In this document: positions 1 to 5,430 of the stretch, piece after piece
Position numbering within the stretch: the stretch's first letter is position 1
How the letters are laid out: each line of letters opens with the position of its first letter
Assembly (NCBI GenBank): GCA_001584585.1
Contig: LSYV01000109.1
Coordinates: 197,054 to 208,788 of the forward strand
Origin: Gonium pectorale
Taxonomy: Eukaryota; Chlorophyta; Chlorophyceae; Chlamydomonadales; Volvocaceae
DNA length: 11,735 nt
Direction: 5' to 3'
Position numbers and translations under genes: made by a program
The notes under the pieces: generated by a model
Seen by the model: the letters and a program-made list of their open reading frames with translations, nothing else
The model's database searches: none
Told to the model about the DNA's origin: nothing

Positions 1-125
1 CCTTGGGCCCCCCGCCAGCCGCGATGCCGCACCGACCCGCCGATGAGCACCTCGCTCCCCGCCCCGGGCCCCGCCCCACCCCGGGCCCCGCCTCTCCGCG
101 GGTCCCGCCCTGCCCTGTTACGCAG
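1..125 (+). other. Window-edge stretch before a likely splice acceptor of gene 1
   Basis: This stretch is C-rich and pyrimidine-rich and ends in GTTACGCAG at 117-125, which reads as a splice acceptor. It may be the tail of an intron whose upstream exon lies outside the window. It is also open in the same frame as the exon that follows, so it could instead be coding (a Pro/Arg-rich N-terminal stretch). No start codon can be chosen with confidence: there are ATGs in frame at 24 and 126, and the gene may begin further upstream. Confidence 0.35.
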
Positions 126-1638
126 ATGCGCGTCCAGGACCCCGCCACCTTGGCAGCTCAGCACGGGGCGGCCCGTAGCAATGACGGCGGCGGCGGCAGA
201 GACCTGCGCGTCTGGCGCAGTGGCTCGTTGGGCGGCGCCGACGACGGCGCCGGCGCCGCCCTGGCAGAGCCGGCCGCCGCCCGGGCGTCGCCGTCGGCGG
301 CGGCTGGGGCTGCGGGGATCCACCTCCGCCTGCGGCCGCTCGGGTCGGTGCCCCCGCCGGCCAGGTACGTGCCGTTCGATGAGCTGGACGCAATGCCGTA
401 CGACGCCGCGCCACAGTCGCCGGCCCCCGCTGCCGCCGCCCCCGCTGCCGGCGCGGGGGTCGCTCGCGCCTCCGCCGCTGCGCCGTCCCGCCAGCCGCCC
501 AACCCTGTGGTGGTTTGGAGCAGCTTCCGTGGGACGGGCCGAATGGGCGGGATGGGCGCCGGCGGCAGCGACGGCAGCGGCGGCTGCGTCATGGGAGGCA
601 GCGGCAACAGCAGCGGCGGGATGTCCCCGGGGGCGTCAGCACGGTCCCACGCGGAGGCCGGCCCGGCCCCGGCCCTGCCCCCGGCACTGGCCCTGGCGGC
701 CGGCCGCGCCTCCTGGACTGGCGGCCGCCAGGCGGAGTGGGTCGGCACGCTGGAGCCGCCGCCGACCGACGGGTCGTGGCTGCCGCCGTCGTCGCCGTCC
801 CCCGTCAGGCTTCCCGCGGCCCCGCCGGTCGGACTGTGGGCCCGTGAGGCCGCCGCCTCGGTCCTGGGGGGCAGCCCGAGCGACCACCGCAGCAGCAGCA
901 GCGGGCTCGGCTTCCAGGGGCTCTCCCTCGGAGGAGGAGGAGGCGGAGGAGCGGTCCACACAGCGCGCTCCCATGACACCGTCGCCGCCACCGGCGGCGG
1001 TGGGGATGGGGGCGGCTCGTTGGCCGGTGGCGGCGACGGCAGCGGCGGCGGCTACTGCAGCGGCGCCAGCGGCCAGTCGGCCAGGGCCGGGGCCGCAGCA
1101 GCCGACGGCCCGGGGGCGGGGTCACTGCCGGGTGGGGGCCCCTGGCTCCGGGGGCGCCCAGGCGGAGGCTGGGGCCCGGCGGCGGAGGCTGTGCGCACCC
1201 ACCCGCCCACCGTTGTGAACGTGCAGCACCAGCACCGCCACCAGCTACTTCATGCCGAGGCGCAATTGCGGCAGCAATCGCTGCTCGTCGATGAAGGGGC
1301 TGGAGGCGCCGGCGGCTTCTCGTCCGTACCTGTCGTTGGGTCCAATGACGTCGGCATCGGCGTCAGCGGCGGTGCGGGCAGCCCCGGCGACTCGGGCTCG
1401 CTGTCGCTGTCGCTGGCCCCCGACAGCAGCGGCAGCACCGGCGGCGGCAGGGCCGGTGGGGGCGGCCGCGGCAGCGTGGGCGGCACTGGCTCCCTGTCGC
1501 TATCGCTGGCACCCAACAGCCTGGGCGCGGGGGCGGGCGCGGGCGCCGACCCGGACGCGGGCGGCGGCGGGGGCGGGGGCGGGGGCGACCATTGAGGCGG
1601 AGCTGGCGGAGATAGAGCGGGAGGAGGAGGAGGAGCAG
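126..1638 (+). CDS. Gene 1, large exon: Gly/Ala/Ser-rich protein of unknown function (partial)
   Basis: I do not recognise this protein. The frame is open from the window edge to a TGA at 1593-1595. More ordered parts include a segment reading ARYVPFDELDAMPYD (about 361-405) and a His/Gln-rich helical segment, VNVQHQHRHQLLHAEAQLRQ (about 1216-1275). Two copies of the motif GSLSLSLAP lie at about 1395-1421 and 1488-1514. The rest is low-complexity Gly, Ala, Ser and Pro with no membrane segment or enzyme motif visible. Directly after the TGA another frame reads IEAELAEIEREEEEEQ and ends exactly at CAG|GTGGGC (1638/1639), a plausible donor. That acidic helix looks coding, so either the frame is broken by one base in the G tract at about 1556-1588 or the protein ends in poly-Gly at 1595. 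The coding call rests on the long open frame plus non-repetitive islands. In DNA this GC-rich, open frames arise easily by chance. Confidence 0.55.
1556..1588 (+). repeat. G-rich GGGGGC tract encoding poly-Gly, site of frame break
   Basis: Successive GGC and GGGGGC units give at least four runs of three or more G, a pattern able to form a G-quadruplex and prone to sequencing or replication slippage. It lies at the point where the open frame of gene 1 runs into a stop while a neighbouring frame continues into an acidic helix. One base gained or lost here would explain the break. Confidence 0.6.
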
Positions 1639-2218
1639 GTGGGCGCGCTGCTTGCCGGGGCTGGGGGAGGGGTGCAACGCTGGAGCTGGGATGGCGGGGT
1701 GCGGCAATTCGGTTCGGAGACTGCAGCGCGTGTCGGTGTCAGCAGCGCGGGCGCTTTGGCTGTCCGCTGGCGCAGGGGGCTAAGCAGGGGTGTATGTGTG
1801 TGGGCAGGGCGGGCGGGCGGGCGGGCGCCAGCGCAGCCACCTGCGGGAGGCAGCCGAGGGGCGGAGCGGGGGAGGGAGCGGGCGTGGTCCGGGGCGGGTG
1901 CGGCTTGGTGCGGGCGGGCGGGCGGGGGGTGGACGGGTGCGGGGGGCCGGGGGGCGGCGTGTGCGGCCAGGGCAGTGTCCGTGGCTGCCCCGGGCCGCCA
2001 GGGGGCCGCCACTCAATCCCCCCGGTCCCTCCCGACCAGCAAACACCCCACCCATGCCTCACCCATGCCCCTCACGTCGCCCGGCGCACTCGTCGCCCAT
2101 CCGTTTGTGGCCCCTTACTCACTCCCTTCACCCTTCACCCCCGCCACCCGCAGCAGCAGCTCGGCGGCTGGGGGCCGGCCGGGCCCCGTAGGGGCTCTTG
2201 ATGCTGCTCCTTCCGCAG
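1639..2218 (+). other. Probable intron of gene 1
   Basis: It starts with GTGGGC directly after the acidic helix and contains GGGC-repeat tracts (about 1803-1830 and 1914-1930) and a GTGTATGTGTGTGGG stretch, unlike coding sequence. It closes with a pyrimidine-rich CTGCTCCTTCCGCAG at 2204-2218. Alternative acceptors lie at 2039 (CCGACCAG) and 2153 (CACCCGCAG). From the phase-0 donor, the 2039 and 2153 sites enter a frame that stops at 2199-2201. The 2218 site gives a longer exon. Confidence 0.4.
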
Positions 2219-2614
2219 CAGCAGCGGCAGAAGCACCTCCCCCTGGCTGGACTGCCTGGTGCGGGGGCGCGAGAGGCCCGGTGGCGGATGTCTCGTCGCC
2301 GGGGCGGCGGTCGCCGTCGGGGACGGGGAAGGGTGAAGGGGAGGGGTGGGGCGCCCTCAAGCGGCGGCCCCGGGAGTGGCGGAGGTGTGGAAGGGGCGGG
2401 GACGGGGGCGGAGCAAAGCGGGGTTGGCCGGGTTTGCGGGATGGATCGATGGAGCGCCCCCCGCAGGCCACCCACCCGAGCGGTGGTGGTGGCGGTGGTG
2501 GCGGAGGAGGGGACGCGGTTGACGGGGCGGGATGGGCGCCGTAGAGATGGGCGTCGGCAGGGCTGGCTCGGAGAGCATTGCCGTACAAGGGCGCACCGTC
2601 GCCCCAGGAATTGA
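2219..2614 (+). CDS. Possible terminal exon of gene 1
   Basis: With the acceptor at 2218, phase 0 is kept and the frame reads QQRQKHLPLAGLPGAGARE, then a strongly basic Arg/Gly-rich stretch (RRRGGGRRRGRGRVKGRGG), ending at a TGA at 2612-2614. The Gln run continues naturally from EEEEEQ at the end of the previous exon. Against it, an Arg/Gly mixture is what random G-rich DNA encodes. The competing frame over 2150-2544 (an Ala/Ser/Pro-rich reading ending in a stop at 2542-2544) also looks protein-like, but I found no phase-compatible acceptor for it. Confidence 0.28.
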   Translation, partial: QQRQKHLPLAGLPGAGAREARWRMSRRRGGGRRRGRGRVKGRGGAPSSGGPGSGGGVEGAGTGAEQSGVGRVCGMDRWSAPRRPPTRAVVVAVVAEEGTRLTGRDGRRRDGRRQGWLGEHCRTRAHRRPRN

Positions 2615-3490
2615 GAGCAGGGTGCCGCAGTGCAGGTCGCGGGTTGCTGCGTGACGCATCCGTCCTGCCCCGCTGTGGGTTGGGGCCCGGTGGCTTGCGG
2701 CCCGTTTTAGCCATGACCCTAGAACTCTGACGGGTCGCAATGTGTGGGATTCAGCCGTGTCCGGGTGAGTCCCTTCGCTGAGTGGTCCCGACCGTTGCAG
2801 CGCGAGAGGGGATGGGGGCGGGTGGGGTGGCGGGTGGTGGCGGGCCCGGGCTTGCTGGCTGCCTCCCTGGGGGAGGGGCCCTGCCGTGATGGGCTTTGGC
2901 GGCACTCCCTGGTGCCGCAGGCGCCGGGAGGGGAGAGGGGAGAGGGAGGGGGGAGGGGGGTGGCCCAGCCCCGGGGCCCCGGGGCATACCGCATCTTTGA
3001 GGGTTGCGCCCATAGTACAGCACAGTACGGCATACCAGGGGAGCCCGCCCGCTGTCGGCAGGGGAGGGGGAAGCGGGGGCTCCAAGTGGGGCGGTTGGGT
3101 GTTTGCGGGCCGGGCCAAGCCAGGCCGGGCCGGGCCGGGATGGGTTGCTGGGCCAACGCGCGTGGCCGGGACTGTGCTGTTGTGTGGTGGTAATGTGCTG
3201 TTGTTCACACATTCATGTTCGTTGGGCAGCCCGTGACCCCGCCGGGCGATCGGGACGCTGCGTCCGCCCGAGTTTGGGGCCACGGTCCACTGGCCCGGCT
3301 CGCCTGGCCTGGCGTCGCCACTGATCGCTGTCCCTCCGTCAGGGCGGGGCCGCGGCAGTGGCGGCCCCGGGGTAGGGGGCGGCGCTGGGCGCCCCCGCTC
3401 GCGTCGCTCCCGTTGCAGCCGTTCGCCCGTCGCCCACGTGCTTGGGTCGCTTGGTTGCTCGTGCAAGTGCGAGTGTAAGCGAGCGAGCGA
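2615..3490 (+). other. Probable 3' UTR of gene 1
   Basis: No convincing coding sequence is visible on the + strand. The stretch is GC-rich with GGGAGAGG-type purine runs (about 2930-2960) and GGGCC repeats (about 3108-3140). It leads to the first TGTAA after the coding region. A 3' UTR of about 0.9 kb would not be unusual for a volvocine alga. Confidence 0.4.
3474..3478 (+). terminator. TGTAA polyadenylation signal, probably of gene 1
   Basis: TGTAA is the characteristic nuclear polyadenylation signal of Chlamydomonas-type algae. This is the first copy on the + strand after the gene 1 coding region. Cleavage would be expected some 10-30 bases downstream, inside or just after the adjoining GAGC repeat. 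Confidence 0.45.
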
Positions 3491-3502
3491 GCGAGTGAGT
3501 GA
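3479..3502 (+). repeat. GCGA/GTGA tetranucleotide microsatellite
   Basis: The tetramer GCGA is repeated and then drifts into GTGA units. It sits immediately after the TGTAA motif. Confidence 0.7.
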
Positions 3503-4422
3503 GGTGCGCAGTGCGCGAAATGCGAGCGCTCGGACGCGCATGCGTACATCATGTACGGCACGGCGTTACGGCGCGCGGTCTCGCTTGATTGCGGTGGATT
3601 CATGTGGGTGCGTGCGGGGGGGGGGGGCTCACCGCACGGTGAGTGCGGTCGTTCATTCTGACGGACGGTTGAGGACGGCAGTTGGCGGCTGCAGGCGCCG
3701 CCCCCGTGCGGCAGTTGCCACGGAGGGCGGGCGGGTGGGCGGGCGTGAGCAGCGCCGTCGTGGACAGAGGCGCTCGGGTACATCTGGTTTTTCAGAAGTA
3801 CTGGCTGCCAAAATTTGTTTGGTTCTTCAGCCTTGGGTACTTGGTGACAGAAATTGTGCGTTCCGGAGGGGGGCAACGTCGTTGACCGCGCCTTGACTCG
3901 TATCATTTGAGTTACAGGTCACAGTTCCCTCACATTATTTCTTTTCATAAGCGCAAAGTTACCAAAAGTTCCGTACAATGTCCGTTGGTGGTTGGTGGTT
4001 GGTCATTGGTCAACGGCGGAGTGGTGTTACGTTGGTCGTCAAGTCTGGTTGCGTGCGTTCAGCGGCCGGGCGCTCGAGACCGCTCGCGCGGCCTGGGTTC
4101 CCTTTTGCGGGCGACCCCACGACCTGTGGCTTATCCATGCAAGCAGCGTTAGCCCCTTGAGACACGGCTGCGTAATCCCGTTGCCTGTGCCCTAGTCCGC
4201 GCTCCATTCGGCATCCGCGCTGCTCAGTCGGGTTGGACTCTGCACTCTGGACCTTGCCTACCGTGTTGGAGTGCACGTGTGCTGGCAAGCGGGAACGTCG
4301 CAGGGCTGCACGTCCCGGGTACGGCATGGGGGGGGCGTGGTAAGTTTTGATGGTGGTTGTTGCGGGGTTGTGCATGCTGCCGAGTTTTGTTCACAATGGG
4401 CATCACAGCTTTACATTTGTCC
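3503..4422. other. Intergenic DNA with an AT-richer island, no gene seen
   Basis: Short open frames on both strands have mixed codon use and no protein character. Base composition drops from very GC-rich to AT-richer at about 3780-3990 (segments such as CCAAAATTTGTTTGG and ATTATTTCTTTTCATAAGC), and TTGGTGG-type units repeat at about 3984-4012. The island resembles the AT-rich dips in front of the two other gene starts in this window, so it could be a promoter, but I find no clear coding exon directly after it. Confidence 0.4.
3616..3643 (+). repeat. G12 homopolymer followed by a 7-bp inverted repeat
   Basis: Twelve consecutive G residues (3616-3627) run into CTCACCG-CA-CGGTGAG (3628-3643), a perfect 7-bp inverted repeat with a 2-base centre. 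The run length is uncertain in any assembly. Confidence 0.6.
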
Positions 4423-4433
4423 TTTAAAATATA
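4423..4433 (+). promoter_or_regulatory. TATA-like element TTTAAAATATA
   Basis: This is an isolated A/T-only stretch in GC-rich surroundings. It lies 54 bases before an ATG in a strong context at 4487, which makes it a candidate core promoter. No long gene follows, so the assignment is weak. Confidence 0.3.
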
Positions 4434-4486
4434 CCTGTTGGGGCCGGTGCTGTTTGTCACCGCCGGGGGCGCACACCTCGACAGCC

Positions 4487-4540
4487 ATGGGCGACCTCCG
4501 CCCCACCGCCCTGCAGTACAGCTGCCGTGTCAGCGATTAA
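4487..4540 (+). CDS. Small ORF or short first exon, 17 codons
   Basis: The start context GCCATGG is close to the optimum for algal nuclear genes, and the codons up to a TAA are nearly all C- or G-ending. The peptide reads MGDLRPTALQYSCRVSD. It could be an upstream small ORF, a true micro-peptide, or a first exon that leaves at GTCAGC (4529). Joined in phase 0 to an acceptor GGCTGCAG at 5018 it would continue into a second short open stretch. It is far too short to call with confidence. Confidence 0.18.
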   Translation: MGDLRPTALQYSCRVSD

Positions 4541-4704
4541 AGTAACACCGTAGACCCGGCGTGCGCCCGCCCAGCCCGCCCACGCCATGAGGGTCTGTAG
4601 GCTGTGGGGACGACCACAGTGCCGAGTCAGCCGTGCCGTGCAGCCCCTCCCCCGGGTCGGATTGCGGGGACACTCCTCTGTCCTCAGCGGGCGACCATGG
4701 TGAA

Positions 4705-4748
4705 TGGATCCATACCTCCGAAAGAGGGGTCGTCAGGGGACCCAACAA
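4705..4748 (+). repeat. 44-nt dispersed direct repeat, copy 1
   Basis: It begins TGGATCCATACCTCCGAAA and continues AGGGGTCGTCAGGGGACC. It matches positions 5583-5626 at 42 of 44 bases in the same orientation. The homology is weaker for about 15 bases upstream, where the second copy has an extra TGCA. Both copies include GGTC-GACC half-sites. The sequence also reads open as WIHTSE-GVVRGPN in both copies, which may be chance or a relic of a mobile element's coding sequence. Confidence 0.8.
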
Positions 4749-4960
4749 GCCCCATAGGCGCCTATGCCACAGAGACGAGTGGAGGGACTTGAACAGTCGA
4801 TGCCTTGCGGAGCTTGCGTAAGTTCCGGGAGCCGCCGAACCCTTTTCGCGAGTCACCAAGAAGCGCCCCGATACATGCCGTAATTATTGAAGCGACCTAA
4901 CCAAGCTGCGGCCGTACGTGTGTGCCATGCGTGATGAGTGCCGCCCCTAGGGCCACTAGG

Positions 4961-4994
4961 CAGCAGACAGCAGGTAGCAGGCAGCAGGTAGGGC
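4961..4994 (+). repeat. Imperfect GCAGCAG/GCAGGTA repeat
   Basis: Overlapping AGCAGRCAGCAGGTAGCAGG units form a short imperfect satellite. A related GCAGCAGGCAGCAGGCAGC block is found at 5995-6013, so each 44-nt repeat copy is followed, a few hundred bases on, by one of these blocks. Confidence 0.55.
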
Positions 4995-4997
4995 CGC

Positions 4998-5087
4998 ATG
5001 GGCCGCCGCCGGCTGCAGTTGCTCCAGCGGGAGCGGCGCTCCGTCGCTTGCGTCAGCGCCACCTCCGGCCCTGCCAGCAGCTCCTGA
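4998..5087 (+). CDS. Small ORF, 29 codons
   Basis: An ATGGGC start leads a basic peptide, MGRRRLQLLQRERR, followed by a Ser/Ala-rich tail and TGA at 5085-5087. Codons are almost all G/C-ending. A possible splice acceptor (CCGGCTGCAG, ending 5018) lies inside it, so the stretch could instead be a second exon following the short ORF at 4487. The opposite strand is open too, so coding status is doubtful. Confidence 0.15.
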   Translation: MGRRRLQLLQRERRSVACVSATSGPASSS

Positions 5088-5300
5088 GCTCCCGGAGAGC
5101 CAGTGCCCGTTGCCTTCGTTTCCAACCGTAGATCACCATGTTAGTGGGGCGACGAGAGGCGGGGCAGCGGGGGGTCAATACTATGGTCCGGGTGCCTGTT
5201 TTGACGGGTACCACTCGTGGACGGCGGGTTGGTCAAACGGTTGTACGGCATCCGCCAAGCCCTACTTTTGTACTTGACATAAGCGTGGCGACGACCGTTG

Positions 5301-5312
5301 TTATTATTAAAG
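5301..5312 (+). promoter_or_regulatory. TATA-like element of gene 2
   Basis: TTATTATTAAAG lies in an AT-rich dip (about 5270-5365), 57 bases before the chosen ATG at 5369. That is a normal distance for a TATA box plus a short 5' UTR. The next bases lack an in-frame competing ATG. Confidence 0.4.
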
Positions 5313-5368
5313 CTCTATCAGCAACTAGTGCTCCCAATCCTTTCGCTACTGTAGTAAGATAAACGAGG

Positions 5369-5430
5369 ATGCCCTCTGAGCGGCTCTGCGGCCTGTGCCA
5401 GAAGCCCGTTACTGACTCAGATCATTACAA
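5369..5430 (+). CDS. Gene 2 exon 1 (start codon, CxxC)
   Basis: It encodes MPSERLCGLCQKPVTDSDHY and two bases of the next codon. It ends at AA|GTGAGA, close to the consensus donor. If unspliced the frame would stop at that TGA, as expected for a real exon end. ATG context is GAGGATGCC. Confidence 0.5.

Noticed and set aside
158..991. 277-codon minus-strand frame opposite gene 1
   Set aside because: Composition is Pro/Ala/Arg low complexity mirrored from the Gly/Ala-rich + strand; nothing protein-like remains.
2357..3541. 394-codon minus-strand open frame
   Set aside because: In DNA this GC-rich stop codons are rare. The translation is a Pro/Arg/His-rich mixture with no domain, it crosses the probable end of gene 1, and no splice or promoter signals fit the minus strand.
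4780..4800. GGGACTTGAAC resembling the reverse of a tRNA T-arm
   Set aside because: The T-loop consensus is not matched and no acceptor stem, D-arm or anticodon arm could be placed around it.
5274..5310. TTGACA with an AT-rich box downstream, like a bacterial promoter
   Set aside because: The surroundings have introns and algal nuclear features. The TTGACA match is most simply chance; only the TATA-like part is kept.
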